A stretch of DNA of 64,000 nucleotides from Bathymodiolus brooksi (GCA_963680875.1 OY804582.1:54640646-54704645), one strand, 5' to 3'; counted from the first letter of the stretch, positions 1 through 11,952 are shown. Made by a program: numbers and translations. Notes: generated from the letters alone by a model not told the origin.

Positions 1-369
1 ATGCCATCAAATTGGAAAATATCAGTAACTTAATTACATCACCGTCTAGTTATCAATGTATACGTAGGAAAACAAGGTTAGTGTATTTTGTTATTCATGA
101 CTGTGTGCGTGCTGGGGATCCCCAAATGTAAATTTTCAAAACAAATGATAAAAAAATACATATTTACAGAATATTTATTTATAACTGACAGGGAATTTTT
201 ATTTTAAGGAATTTAAAAATACGTTATATGCCGGTGTTTTGTTTGTTTACACTCGATCGTCACGGTAATTTCACAGCGGGAGTCACAGTGGAACAGCCAG
301 ATTTGTTAAGACTTGCGCTAAATATAGAGTTGTTGAGTATTATCGTGTGTGCCGTTTTATAGACGTCAA
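1..369. other. AT-rich stretch without recognisable gene
   Basis: No coding region, RNA gene or clear repeat boundary was recognised here. Short open frames on the minus strand have no family resemblance and overlap the start of a MITE-like repeat. Confidence 0.5.
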
Positions 370-633
370 ATTAGAATCCAAGATGGTGGCTAAAACTAAA
401 TTTAATTTCGTAAGGTACAAATAGTGGCATTGCAGGAAGTGGCAACGCTTGTAATACGGATGATAATTTATTAAGGTAACTAGACAAATACGATTAGCTA
501 AAATGTTCCAAGAAATATTCCATATGATTGGCGCCATATTTGCTAGCACTGCTACGTAGCTAATTGTTCAATAACGTTATTGCTATTTTACCTAGCAGCT
601 AGACTAGCTGCTACGATATTGAACGCAACCCTG
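370..633. mobile_element. MITE, left-truncated copy (CAGGG-type terminal inverted repeat)
   Basis: This block is closely similar to the complete element at 52317-52688, from the 'agatggtggctaaaactaaa' segment to the right terminus 'gaacgcaaccctg'. The left terminal repeat seen in the other copy is absent. No coding capacity, so it is a non-autonomous DNA element or its remnant. Confidence 0.7.
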
Positions 634-1020
634 GAAATCGATAAGTGCCAACTGTTGACAAAAATCATACGCAAACACGTTGTAATCAAATGACACAACA
701 TTAAGAGTTTTAAAAGATAGATTATACTTTGGCTACCGTTATATTTTGTAAAGCATATTTTATCTTAATCACATATACAAACAATATTAACAAAGGATCA
801 CAAGCAGAGTTATAAATAACACAGAAAAATCTTGAAGCGACGATTACTTTTGGCGGGTAACAGGGCGTGTAGCTTGTCTTACACCCCCCTGTGTAAGACA
901 GAAACATCTTTTCCCGTGAAAATTGAGAACTACTTTATCCTCTGTGTAAGAACAGGTGCTCCGGAAGGGTAAATGCATTCTGCTACATTATTTAAATGGC
1001 ACATATAAGGAATTTCTAAC

Positions 1021-1389
1021 CGCATCGGGGGTGTACTGATTAGCGTGCTCGTCTCGAGAGTGGTAGATCGTGTGTTCGAGCCCCGATCAGATCAAACCAA
1101 AGACTATACAATTGGTATTTGTTGCATCGCCGCTAAGCACGCAGCATTAAGGAGTAAGAGCAAAGACTGATTGGCTCGGAATCAGAATAATGTGCCCGAG
1201 TGGAGCGACATGTTTATCCGTGGATTGTTGTTTCAGTGAGCTAGCACTATAAAAATCCAACTTAGCATTTTGGTCTAGAACAAAGCGGACCTCATCATCA
1301 TTGCATTGAAAATTTACTTGTTCTCGCCATGATATTGCTGAAAAATTTCTGAGTCGGCGTTAAGCAACAATCACTCACTAACTCACTCA
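1021..1389 (+). mobile_element. tRNA-derived SINE, family 1, near full length
   Basis: The head reads like a tRNA gene, with a B-box-like 'gttcgagccccgatc'. Then come a body (ccaaagactata... gctaagcacgcagcattaagg ...), a 3' domain (ttctcgccatgatat... ctgaaaaatt... ggcgttaagcaacaatcac) and an (ACTC)n tail. The same structure recurs at 27810-28141, 31236-31594, 45894-46255 and 60026-60382. It is not a functional tRNA: the cloverleaf is degenerate and is always fused to the SINE body. Confidence 0.8.
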
Positions 1390-1701
1390 TAAAGAATTTC
1401 TAATTTCTAAAGCCTGTAACGGAAACAGAGATTCACATGTTCATATAGAAAACATGTCTGCGATCAGGTGTGATACTGGATCAACATAATTCATGCTTGT
1501 AACCATAAAGTTTGTAATTCACTTAATATTTCTCTTACTCTTGATTGTTAATTTGTCAGATAAGAGTGTTGTCTGCCAAAGAGGAATTACAACTTTGAAA
1601 AGGAAACAGAAAGTAAGCGTTCATACACAAACATAAAATGTTTGAGTACGAAGTTCATACTCGTACCCTAAAGTCGTTCAATATGGGTTGATTTTGTTGG
1701 T

Positions 1702-1846
1702 TTATGGTGTTTAAAACCACTCTCAATAATATATCGTGGCGGTCAGTTTTATTTGTAGGAGAAACCGGTGTACTCTGGGCGGTGTTCGAACTCACAACAT
1801 TAGTGGTGATAGGCACTGATAGCACAGGTAGTTAGAAATACAACTA
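1702..1846 (-). mobile_element. SINE family 2, internally deleted
   Basis: Begins with the complement of the 3' end (tggtgtttaa... atcgtggcggtcagttttat), then the 'gaaaccgg' block. It jumps directly to the tRNA-like head (gttcgaactcacaac... ggtgataggcactga). About 90 bp of the centre is missing compared with the copy at 3448-3702. Confidence 0.7.
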
Positions 1847-2156
1847 CATCGTTCAATCAGAAACTTAATATATTGTATACATAATTGTTATTGGTTTTTT
1901 TTATCAAGTACGAGTAAAAATCTCTTACTCGACTGTTTTATGACCGTGAGGCTGAGTGAGCATTAAAGAAAAAGCTGAATTTCTTTTCCTGGACTGGGTT
2001 GCACAAACCTCAATTAAATTCAAGTCTCAATTAAACATTAACTGATTAAGTGGTATACATGAAAATAAACTACCTTGCCCCATTCAAACATAAACATAAG
2101 CATCATAAACTTGTCCATGAAAATTAGCTACCTGACATGTACATTTCAAGTAGATA

Positions 2157-2186
2157 TAAGTGTCAATTAAATTTAATTGACACTTA
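2157..2186. repeat. Perfect 30-bp palindrome
   Basis: The bases read identically on both strands around a centre in 'aattaaatttaatt', flanked by 'taagtgtc' and 'gacactta'. It has no loop. It lies in intergenic DNA downstream of the C1q gene; no function is evident. Confidence 0.8.
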
Positions 2187-2461
2187 AATTTAATTGAAAT
2201 TTGTGTAACCCAGTATTGACATTTCTCTAGTTTAAGTTAACGTTGTACAAGGTTAAGTATGCACCTATATGTTTTATTAGTCAAATAAACAAGCCACACA
2301 ATACGACATTTGGTGCTTGCATGCAACACAATATTCCGACTCCGATCCCGGTTCAGAAAATGTGCATTGTTTTAAATCAAAATTACAGAAACATATCAAT
2401 CTTAATTTAATTAATTAGTTCGTGTGTAATTAAAAATAATATTCAATGAATTGATAAGATT

Positions 2462-5171
2462 TTATTCAGAAATCATAAATCCCGAAAATGAAGAGTGGAG
2501 GTCTCCTAGAATTGAATCAGAGGCTCCTCCACGATGCTGTACGTAAATGTGGTCCCCTTTTTCAAGAATTAGGACAACATTCATTACGTGCGATGTGGCA
2601 TGAGTTGTTCCAGTTGAATAACCTCTCACCACAAGAGCCGTATTCTTGTTCATCTGTACTACGGCGTCATCGGCGAGATGGGTGTATACCACGCTCGTAA
2701 AATGGTAGGTACCACGCTTAGGGACAACAAATACTCCAGTGATGGCGTCGTAACCGCTACCTGTGTTTGTTTTCACGACGTTAAACTTTAAGATTTCGCT
2801 ATTCCCAATAGAGCCAGTAGATCCCAGAATAGCAAAAAAGGCAGGTTTCATTTCTACAAAGATAAATAAAAGCATTATGTAAAAAATAATACGAATTTGG
2901 GTTAACATATCTGTCCACACACTTACTTCGATTGTCCACATACATACATGTGCTATGATATATATTTATGTAAAGTATGATTTTCTGCGTAAAAACGATA
3001 GTTGGCTTGTTACTTCCTATTTCTTCTTTTGTGTTATTATTATTTTTTTCTATGTTTTATGCTGTGTTCACATGTTAAGCTCTTATCCCAAAAATGCTGT
3101 TTAAACATAAAACTTGCTTTTACAAATGTTTTCATCTAGAAAGTTTTTATTTACATATGCAACTATAGACATATTCAGGGAATATGAATGTATTTTGATT
3201 TTTGGGATTCCTATTTTCTAAATTGTTTTTTCGTGAGATATCGGGGAAAAATTAGCTAACATAGTATGAAATAAGTGCTGCCATGAATATTACTGTTTCC
3301 CTGTAAAAGACTATGTAGATACCAGTACAATTTTATACACTAAATTAATTGTTTCAGAAGGAAATTTGCTGATTTATTGCCACTATCTGCACGACCAATA
3401 TGATATGTTCTATTGATAAAGACCTATTTTGTCATGCCAGCTTAGGCTTATGGCGTTTAACGCCACTTTAAACAATATTTCAGTTATATCGTGGCGGTCA
3501 GTTTTTTTGGTGGAGGAGACCGGAGTACCCGGAGAAAACCACCGACCTGTCGCAAGTCACTGACAAACTTTATCATATAATGTTGTATCGAGTAGACCTC
3601 GCCATGAACGGGGTTCGAACTCACAACTTCAGTGATTCTAGGCACTGATTGCACAGGTAGTTGAAAATCCAACTACCATACGATCACGACCACGACGGCC
3701 CCATTTTGTCATGCAGTTCTAAATTAATGTAGTCATCTCTTATGAAGTAAGACGAATTTTGTATTTAAGGGATAATTGCAGATCAACCTGATTTTCACTA
3801 ATGAGACACAAAAAAGTGTTTTTTGGAAAGGGGCCACGATTATTTGATCGTACAGATAGAATTGTTTGTCTCTTTTGTCGATGTCAATGTTTCTCTAACC
3901 CACCCCCACTCTCCCATCCCGATAAAAACATGTTTATCTACTATGACAAATTAAGCGAGGAATGGCGATTGATTTCGTATTTTAGCCTAGTCAAATTAAC
4001 ATTGAACCTAAAAACATTGCATTATAATTTATTTTTCTATAATCCTGTAGAGAAATGGCAAAAACAACATATAAAAAGTATACTAAAATCAATCATTGGG
4101 AAAGACGCCAATTTTCAAATAGAAATCATGATCTTTGATAATTTTTTATCGTTATACAAGGCTGCCATACAGCGAAGAGTACTGAAAGGGGAGATAATAA
4201 GTTGATTCCCAAAATGTTTCCTAACGGAATTCATAAGAAATTATATCTGTATCAGGTCATGTCTACAGTAGTGTCTGTCTAAATCAGGTATAATCTATTG
4301 TATACAGTTATGTGTATAGTAGGCCTTGTCTATTGTTGGATTTTATTATATTATATTTCTTCTATTTAATTGAATAATGGTTGTTTAATGCCAAGTGAGG
4401 AGATATCTAAGTTGTATTCATCACGAGAACATATTTACAAATTATTTATGCACACAGAAGGTGGCTCTGGGGTTCAACTGTGGATGGATCTTTTAATTGT
4501 CGCAATGAAGGCTAGAGTTAAAATAATTTGTTTTTAACAACCATTTATGGCAAAGCGCTGTTCATGGGAAGTTGTTGTACAGGGAACGCGGCATTACCTA
4601 GACATTAGATATTCATTTACGTCCCGTCCTAGTGGTGATTTTGATGTACCATGTGGATTTTTATTCGTCAGCCAGTAATAGCCCCTTTTTGATGGGGTGT
4701 ACTCTGCAAAGCGAAACTAGGTTCAATTTTAATGCGCCGCGGTTTTCTCTGGTGCTTTTGTTTCTTTTCTATTTTTTTTTGGGGGGGGGGGCATTAACTG
4801 GCTTTTTCAGACATTGTATTTTGCATAAACTCTCTTTATCATGTCTCGTTTGTTGTATATACTGTACCCTGTCTTATTTATTGTATATACTGTACCATGT
4901 CTGGTTTGTTGTATATATACTGTATCATGACTTATTTATTATATAAGCTTTGTTTTATCAGTGACTTACCTACAGTACTGTTCATGGCTTTCTGTAGTTG
5001 GTGAATCTCTGCTGACTGAGTTTGGATTGTAGCTGATTGCTGTATTACGGTATTCTCTAACTGTGTGAGTCTGTCCATGATTAATGATGGGTCGTTCAGA
5101 AGAAGTCGCTCGGGTCTTTCGCTAGAAAACACATATTGTATAAAACAGAATAATAACAAATTGAGAAGCAT
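2462..5171 (-). CDS. Secreted C1q-domain-containing protein, two exons
   Basis: Spliced CDS: exon 1 5171-4970 and exon 2 2853-2462, 197 codons. The first in-frame ATG is at 5171; frame upstream of it holds no other ATG. Exon 1 encodes a signal peptide ([16 protein letters not shown]), the motif [18 protein letters not shown] and a short glutamine-rich coiled coil ([13 protein letters not shown]). It ends at a consensus donor GTAG|gtaagt. The acceptor is tttatctttgtag. The phase-1 junction joins G to AA and makes Glu, followed by MKPAFFAIL. Exon 2 is a complete C1q domain of about 129 residues, with the family's [24 protein letters not shown]-like ([11 protein letters not shown]) and SFSGFMI blocks. 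Family members are secreted, trimerise through this domain and act as recognition molecules in bivalve innate immunity; that role is inferred here. No Gly-X-Y collagen region is present. The stop codon lies within AATAAA. The 2.1-kb intron holds a SINE. Confidence 0.9.
3448..3702 (-). mobile_element. SINE family 2, near full length, in the C1q intron
   Basis: On the minus strand it runs from the tRNA-like head (B-box-like 'gttcgaaccccgttcatggc') through the body (gataaagtttgtcagtgact) and the conserved 'ctccgggtactccgg' domain, to the 3' end (atattgtttaaagtggcgtt). It lies in the C1q intron, in the same orientation as the gene. Confidence 0.85.
4838..4945. repeat. Short tandem repeat, about 31-32 bp x 3-4
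   Basis: The unit resembles 'catgtctggtttgttgtata' followed by 'tactgtac', with drift. It lies in the intron immediately downstream of the exon 1 donor of the C1q gene. No other property seen. Confidence 0.65.
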
Positions 5172-5260
5172 GTCAATACGTAGTTGTACAGACACGATAT
5201 GTCAAATGTGTAGAAACATGTCAATACGTAGTTGTACAGACACGATATGTCAAATGTGAA
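5168..5260. repeat. Tandem duplication covering the C1q start codon and leader
   Basis: A segment of about 46 bp (catgtcaatacgtagttgta ... atatgtcaaatgtg) is present twice in direct orientation. One copy contains the C1q start codon (ATG 5171-5169, minus). The other contributes an upstream ATG at 5219-5217 that opens a five-codon frame closed by TGA at 5204-5202. Confidence 0.8.
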
Positions 5261-5349
5261 CTATTGTGTATGATTATTCTTATCATTTAATAAAGGACAT
5301 ACGTACTGTTACATATATACTGTTGAATCACTATAGAGAGTAAACATTG

Positions 5350-5476
5350 GGCCGTCGTGGTCGTGATCGTATGGTGGTTGGATTTACAAATACCTATGCA
5401 ATCAGCGCCTTCTACCACTAAAGTTGTGAGTTCGAGTCCCGTTCATGGCGAGGTGTCATTGATACAACATTATGTT
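5350..5476 (+). mobile_element. SINE family 2, 3'-truncated
   Basis: Only the tRNA-like head and the start of the body remain (gtggtcgtgatcgtatggtg ... gttcgagtcccgttcatggc ... acaacattatgt). The 'ctccgggtactccgg' domain is missing. Confidence 0.75.
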
Positions 5477-5788
5477 TATTCTCTCAAAGACAAAAAAGAG
5501 AGAGTTTTTGGATCCGCGAGTTACGAACATTACACCCAGAGGGCATAAACTAAAAGGCCTAAATCTTTTGTTTTTTAACTTTTTAACCAGTGCCTGGTTT
5601 TTAGCTATTTGGTAAATTTCATCATTACATTTTCTCATTGTTTTCATATTGTTTATAAATTAGGGTACGTATATATTTGAATAATATAAAGTTCAAGATT
5701 ATGATTTTATAAAGTTCAAGATTATGATTTTTACGTCACGATAACTGATAGTCACGTGACAATCTGATCCTCAGATCAGATTACAGAC

Positions 5789-5835
5789 GCTGATGAAGCT
5801 TGCCGGTCAAGCGAAATATCCGTCAATTTGATTAT
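5789..5835 (+). ncRNA. Hammerhead-ribozyme-like motif (unproven)
   Basis: CTGATGA at 5790-5796 is followed by a 5-bp hairpin (GCTTG 5798-5802 pairing with CAAGC 5808-5812) and then GAAA at 5813-5816. That is the order of the hammerhead core: box 1, stem II, box 2. Stem III would be very short, and no convincing stem I is visible. Hammerhead motifs are known in Penelope-like elements, whose fragments are abundant here. It may be a decayed copy or coincidence. Confidence 0.3.
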
Positions 5836-6039
5836 GATTAGTCTTTTTGTAGACTTATAGTTATTTTTGTTATATTTTAACATCTTGTTTTATGTTGTTG
5901 TGCTGCATTTTAGATGTTTATTTATCCTTTTTGTTTGTTTGCACATAATCGATAACACTTGTTTCCGATCCGACATCCCCTAGGTTCATACGTTGGCTAC
6001 TTTTTCAGACGTTTAGTATATATTATATATATACAGATT

Positions 6040-6140
6040 AATACATGGGCATTTCCATATTGGCCTGGTTATCATCCCGAGACGCCCATATTGGCCCGAG
6101 ACGGATGATAACCAGGCCAATATAGAAATGCCCATGTATT
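6040..6140. repeat. Inverted repeat, 38-bp arms, 25-bp loop
   Basis: Arms 6040-6077 and 6103-6140 are complementary with one mismatch; the loop contains the related word 'cccatattggcccgagac'. A strong hairpin if single-stranded, it is probably a foldback MITE and sits beside a second inverted-repeat element. Confidence 0.8.
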
Positions 6141-6144
6141 AAAC

Positions 6145-6369
6145 TATTTATTACATACTTCCGACATCTAGAAAAGAGACACCCATATTAGCCTGAGACG
6201 AAGTCGAGGTCCATATTGGCCCGGGCCAATATGGGCCTCGATATGGAAATGATCTTTTAGTAATCCAATAACCGGTTATTTTCCCGGGGCGTGAAAATAT
6301 GGACAGCTTACTTCCGGTCATATTGGTCATGCAAAAATGCCTTTATTTGAAATAAGTATGTAATAAATA
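6145..6369. mobile_element. Foldback/MITE-like element with 16-bp terminal inverted repeats
   Basis: 'tatttattacatactt' near 6146-6161 is matched by its reverse complement at about 6353-6368. The interior holds the palindromic 'ccatattggcccgggccaat'. A (TA)n run follows at 6365-6393. No coding capacity. Confidence 0.6.
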
Positions 6370-7032
6370 TATATATATATATATATATATTGATGTATAT
6401 TTTGTAGCATTTATGAAACATACCAGTTTAACAGAGCAGTATATTTACATCAATAAACACTTAAAGGAGGATTTTACATATATTATTTCCAATAAATATT
6501 GTTTTTTAAATACCACACTATGACTTTTAAGTTATTTGACATTGAGCGTAATTGATGAAGGTTGTTCAAGAATTGCGTCGTGCGTACTAATATATATATC
6601 TACGGGTTTTTTCAGTATGACAGTGGTACTGGTTTCCAGACTGCAGCAAACATTGCACATCAAATTATCTGACATATCAATCAAAACAACCTTCTACAAT
6701 TTACAAGACGGGAGTCATACCTTGTTTAAAGAGAGTATTACATATGACTTATACATATGTAATTTTATTTTGGCATAAGTAGCTATATTAGTAAGCTAAG
6801 AGTCGCACATGTGACCTTGGTCGATTGTAGATAACCTGTGTAAGCTCTTTTGGTTTTCTAGCTCAAAACAAGTTTTAACTTATTGTGTTTTCCAATCTTT
6901 TGACATTGAGGTACCTGATGAAAGTTATATCAGAAACACGTCGCGTACACTAAGTTAGATATCTACGTTTTCATTACAGTTCCGATAACGTCTGTCGATT
7001 GATAGAGATTTACTTTCGATACAGAGGGTTAG

Positions 7033-7222
7033 GGTTATAGTGTTTAACGTCACTTTCAACAGTATTCCAATTATATCGCAGCGGTCGGTTCTATTGGTGG
7101 AGGAAACCGGAGTGCCATGAGAAAACCACCAACCTGTCGCAAGTCACTGACAAACTTTATCAGATAATGTATTTGGTACACCTCGACTTCCAACTATCAT
7201 ACGATCACGACCATGACGGCCG
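7033..7222 (-). mobile_element. SINE family 2, partly deleted, downstream of gene A
   Basis: Contains the complement of the 3' domain, the 'gtggaggaaaccggagtgcc' block, then a jump to the head end (catacgatcacgaccatgac). The same insertion lies behind gene B at 14530-14737, with matching flank down to the last exon. It therefore predates the A/B duplication. Confidence 0.75.
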
Positions 7223-7292
7223 CCAATGTTAACTTGGCTTTCCATTAACCATTGAATAAACTTTAACTTTGATAACAGAATGTAAACAATCT

Positions 7293-10200
7293 TTATTTGG
7301 AACACACAACGCAAGTTAGCGGATGGTCATTTATATAAGGTGGACAAGGCAGGGATCCACATTTTGCCAAAACATTGTAAAATAATTTCCCTTCCTGGTT
7401 ACCCACACCAGAATTAAGATACTGTGGATTTACATCTACACAGACAAATGACGATGGGGCTGCATAACCATAGTATCCTGATGCTAGATATCCATAATAT
7501 TCTCTGTTCCAACCATTATTACAAACGTTAGTGCCAGGGATCATTACTGTTGTAGCGTGTGTTGTTCTACACAACGCACAAGGTACATCTTCGTCATCAG
7601 AGTTTGCTGCCCAAAAGTTGCTTTCATATTCGGCGCCATACATACGTCCAAAATCAGGGCCGCTTGTCTTTGGAAATTTAGGGTCTGGAGAAAGACAAAC
7701 ATACTCCGAAGCAGATCCTGACTTATCATAATTTCCTCCTCCAGCAAAGCCTGCAAATTAATGTATTATCGATTATACATAGCCGTCATCTCTGTAGATA
7801 ATCGTAAACGTTCTCTCTTAAATTACATATACATTTTGGGTTTAAGTTTTGCTACACTTTATTTGAGTGTTCAGATACACATGTATTAGTTTGATTTGTA
7901 AGTTACCTTGTGCGTTTCATTCTTATAAAGATAATGCAGAACCTTATCACCGGACTTGAAACGAGAGTAATACGACGGGTGCCACTAGTGAACAGAAACT
8001 GCTTACCATTCTGATGGCCCGGATGGCTCAATGAGTAAGGTAGTTGGATTACCTAACAACTCATACAAGCCTATCACCAATACGGCGTGAGTTCGCGCCC
8101 GGCTTTGTAAATTACAAAAAGGGTGCACTCGACTCGCAGCCGCAAGTGATCAAGTTTACCAGTTGCTTGCCCATGGTCGGTGGTTCTCTCCGGGTACTCC
8201 GGCTTCTTCCACCACTAAAACTGGTCGCCATGAAATAGCTGAAATATTGCTGAAAGTGGCGTTAAGCACAAATAAATAAATCAATTAATCAAGCTTACCA
8301 TTCTGGAGCACCTGAGTTCACCCACTTTATAGTCGGGTTCGTATTGCTCAATCTTTAGTTTTCTGTGCAGTGCTTCGTATATCATTGTTTGTCCTTGTTT
8401 ATCAAACTTTTCGTCCTTGTATTTCTGTTTTAGTTTATTTTTCAGCCGGTATTGTCTTTCTCGAGTTAAATACAAATCCCCACAACGACAAAAAAGGGAA
8501 TACATATAGGACTTGTTTCTCAGATGTGACATAAAACTCCTCCCTTACAAAAAACTAATAACATTTAATTTTTAATTGACATTCAGTCAGTTTAATGTCC
8601 CATTTCCCTTGTCAAAACAATAAATAAAAACGTAGATAAACCTTTTGGCTATTGATTGGTAAATGACCAGTGCGTGCAAAACCCATGTATCCACTTATAA
8701 TACGCTTGCTTCGAATCATGTCATTTCCGTCACCATGTTCCGTCTTTTTCGTTTCTTGACGTCTGAAAAGTTAGGCAGACGACTTCCGGTGTATACGTTA
8801 TTACTGTGACAACGTCAATATATCATAGTCGTAGATGCGGTAGATTATAAGTAATTGTAATATGGAGATCCCAAGAAAATGGTAGAGTAAATGCTGGGGT
8901 TTGGTACGACCTATCTGTCTAATAACAACAATATATCAAGACAGATCGTTTTTCTTTCATGATGCTGACGCCAGTGACGGCAGTAAATAGAGAAAGAAAA
9001 CAAATTTAATTTAAAAGAAGTAATTGTCTATGCATTGAAGTATTTGATACAAATAAAATATTTTAATTGATATCTGTCTTTTACAGAGAATGTCAAGAAT
9101 TCTTTTTAAGTTGAGGAACGTTAAAACGCCACATATCGATTGGAGTTTGCATTGTGTACATTCACACCGGAAGCCCAGTGCATAACATTCCATCAAGATC
9201 ACGTGGTCTGGCAGACGAAAATAATAAACCTTTGACTGAATGGAAATGATTCGAAACAAGCTATTATGTAACATTATGACGGTTTTTACGTAGCAATATA
9301 CGTGTATATGACGTCATAGACAGAAATTATGTGTAATTTGCTCATTTGCATATCTAAGATGGCGACGCCGGGACGTCTGCAATTTTCATATGATCTATAT
9401 AGACGATATCATTCCTAATTGCATGTGTGTCATTTTCTGAACTTGGAAATAATATATTGAATCAAGCTGAATTAAATGAAATAAAAATTAATGAAAACAA
9501 TTAAATATTCGGGGTTCCTGGACTAAATGAAAATTCGAGGCGATGAACCCTTATTTTGCCTTAAAGAGTCTATGTAAAAATTTCTCAAATACATGAAAAT
9601 ATGTCGCCAAATGTAATTCATTGTTAAATTTGACACAAAATTTAACAATGAATTACATTTGGCGACATATTTTCTGAAATTAATTTAGATTCCTCAATAA
9701 TAGATGTAATTATATTGACTAACCTTATATTTTAGCTTCTAAACTCGGGGTTCTCACACTAAATATAATATGAACATTTTTGCATGCTCGCGACATCAAT
9801 GAAATGTCTAAAATCGTTACAAAACAAAAAGATTTGAATTTTGACAGACAGAAAAAACTTTGCGGAAGCCAACAATAACTTACAATTTTCGAATCATTGA
9901 CGGACACATCGAATGTTCGTACTGTATGCTATTATTTGACTAATCTAATAAACAATCCATCAAGCTTGAAACTGCAGTCACGTAATCAAAATCTAATTTA
10001 AATATGATGAATATTTATGAGGAAAGTACCATCAATTTCTGGATATGTCAAGCTCAAAGAATCTCACAGAAAACTATACGGGAATGGGAAGATTAAATTC
10101 TTGAAAATATCCATCACAATTCTTCCTTTGTTTTATCCTACCACCAGCTCACTACAATTATGTACGACACAATTATATCAATGGAATTATTGGCCATCTT

Positions 10201-11952
10201 ACTGGTGACGTCGTGAATATTGTGACGTTATCCACGTGACAATACGAGCAAAATAAAAACATTAAATCAGATAAAATCAAGATTGAAAAACGCTGGTTTA
10301 CTATGTTGCCAAAGGTATCTCCCTACACTTTGCCAAAATGCATCCAAATTTTCACTTGAGATATAGTATTTAGTAGAAAAGTTCAAAAACGTTATGCTCA
10401 CGTTCCTGAAAGAACAAAAAAAATCAACTAAAACGCATGTGTTATTTTCAAGCCGGGATACCTGTTGGTATTTAGATTGTACCACCCTTTAGCACTTTTG
10501 TACAGTACTCTGATAAGCCTCAGGGTATACAGAAGCGCTTCTTGGTGGTATAAACTCCAATGTACATGGATAGATTCGTAGATAATTGTCTGTCCCAAGT
10601 CAGGATTTAGATTTTCAGTGGCATATATCGTGGTCTTCTGTTGTGTTGAATTTTGGTCATTAGTAGTTATTCGGTTTTGATAGTGGTTGAATGGTTGACC
10701 CTCTCTGAATAATTTCATAATAATAATGTCAGATTTTGCTTAAATATAAACAAATATCAAGCCCATTTTTCATTCTCGATGATATATCTACATTGATATC
10801 CCACCATGTTCCACACGGTTCTACATTTAAATGTAACAATAATATATAATACCTGAATAAACTTGTTCTGTATAATTATTGGGCGGACATTGTTTCCTTC
10901 CCCAGATCACGTAGGTTGACCCAGAACCTGTTTAAAATAAGAAAAGATTATAATTAGTGTAAATATACATTATAATATATATGAAACATTTAATAGTTAC
11001 TTTACTACTATATTATACTAATCTTAAACATTTCGTTTATATCATTGAAAAATCATTGCAGACCATTTGCCAGTTTTCGACTTGATTCTAATATTATACG
11101 CTGATGATATTTTCTTATTTGAGTTATTTCCCTTACAAAGGACAACATGGTTCCCGTTCCATGCAAGAGCAACGGAAAGGGCAAACAATTTAACAGTATA
11201 ATTTTCTTAAAATTTATAGATATTTAGCCTTTGTGTTGTCTGTTCTTCGATTTGCGGATTCTGATTACCCCTTTGGTATCTTCAAACTCTTCTTAATTTT
11301 ATAGGAAAATAATACTAGCTGTTACAACATTTAAATTTTATACAGAGTATGAGAAAAATATATGTTGTTTTGGTTGAACATTAAATGAAATGGACACCTT
11401 TGTCCGGCTTAAAGATAATGAAAAACTTCGAAGAAGCGTATAATGTTATATTCAAGTCGGAAACTAGCAAATCGCCTATTATACAAGAAACGCCAAAAAT
11501 CTAATGAAAACAAACATTAGCGAAATATTATATTAATTGGAATGACAAAGGCATGTCATGTAATTTAAATTTCCGTGTTAATTTCAAACATCAGTCTTCC
11601 TAATAATTCTGTATGATTAATTTACTTTGTTACCTTTAGAAGAGCTCATAAATGACTGTAGCTGCTTTATTTCAGTCGCCTGTTGTTGAATTATAAGTTC
11701 CTGTTGTTGCATTTTCGAATCCTGTTGTTGATTTTTCGAATCCTGTTGTTGATGTTTCGAATCCTGTTGTTGCATTGTCACGGTTTGTTGTTTAACAGTA
11801 TTCTGTAGGACCGTCAGCACACTTTCCATCCGATTTAAACGATCCTGAAATATGGTAGGATCATTCAGTAATAGACGCTTTGAATCATTTCCATCTGAAA
11901 CACCAATGAGTCCAGAACACAACAAGAACAACAAAACAAACTGCATTTGCAT
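7293..11952 (-). CDS. Gene A: secreted short-chain collagen C4-like protein, three exons
   Basis: Exons 11952-11634, 10927-10853 and 7750-7293; 283 codons. Exon 1: signal peptide ([14 protein letters not shown]), [20 protein letters not shown] motif at residues 26-44, then five glutamine-rich heptads of the QQQDSKx type ending EIKQLQ, a predicted coiled coil. Exon 2 (75 nt): [20 protein letters not shown]. Exon 3: [45 protein letters not shown], a KCGSLPCPP segment and the terminal LTCVVCSK. Ten cysteines in exons 2-3 suggest five disulphides. Junctions are G|gtaaca, aacag|GT, CAG|gtatta and ttgcag|GC, all phase 1 and in frame. The family name comes from sponge short-chain collagen C4, but no Gly-X-Y repeat is present. 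Secretion and oligomerisation are inferred; ligand unknown. The stop codon overlaps AATAAA. Closest to gene B. Confidence 0.9.
8014..8292 (+). mobile_element. SINE family 3 with 13-bp target-site duplication, in intron 2 of gene A
   Basis: The head (ggcccggatggctcaatgag ... gagttcgcgcccggc) resembles a tRNA with a long variable arm. The 3' part (ctccgggtactccggcttct ... attgctgaaagtggcgttaa) matches the tail domain of SINE family 2. Both ends are flanked by 'gcttaccattctg' (8001-8013 and 8293-8305). The equivalent site in gene B lacks it, so it inserted after the A/B duplication. Confidence 0.85.
8293..8530 (+). repeat. Penelope-like element 3' terminal fragment
   Basis: Contains the recurrent words 'ggagcacctgagttcaccca', 'tttagttttctgtg' and 'attgtttgtcc', matching the non-coding end of the Penelope-like fragment at 48485-48769. 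Homologous sequence continues in intron 2 of gene B after 16214. Confidence 0.55.
9596..9673. repeat. Perfect 36-bp inverted repeat with 6-nt loop
   Basis: Arms 9596-9631 and 9638-9673 are exact reverse complements (core 'atgtcgccaaatgtaattca'), separated by 'gacaca'. It lies in intron 2 of gene A. The exactness suggests a recent origin; it could form a hairpin RNA in the pre-mRNA. No known family recognised. Confidence 0.9.

Noticed and set aside
1021..1110. tRNA gene with gttcgagcccc B box (also at 31250, 45920, 60050, 8014)
   Set aside because: Heads of SINEs: the cloverleaf is imperfect and every copy is fused to the same body and tail.
3801..4205. 134-codon plus frame
   Set aside because: No recognisable motif, no splice context, and AT-rich composition like the surrounding intron of the C1q gene.
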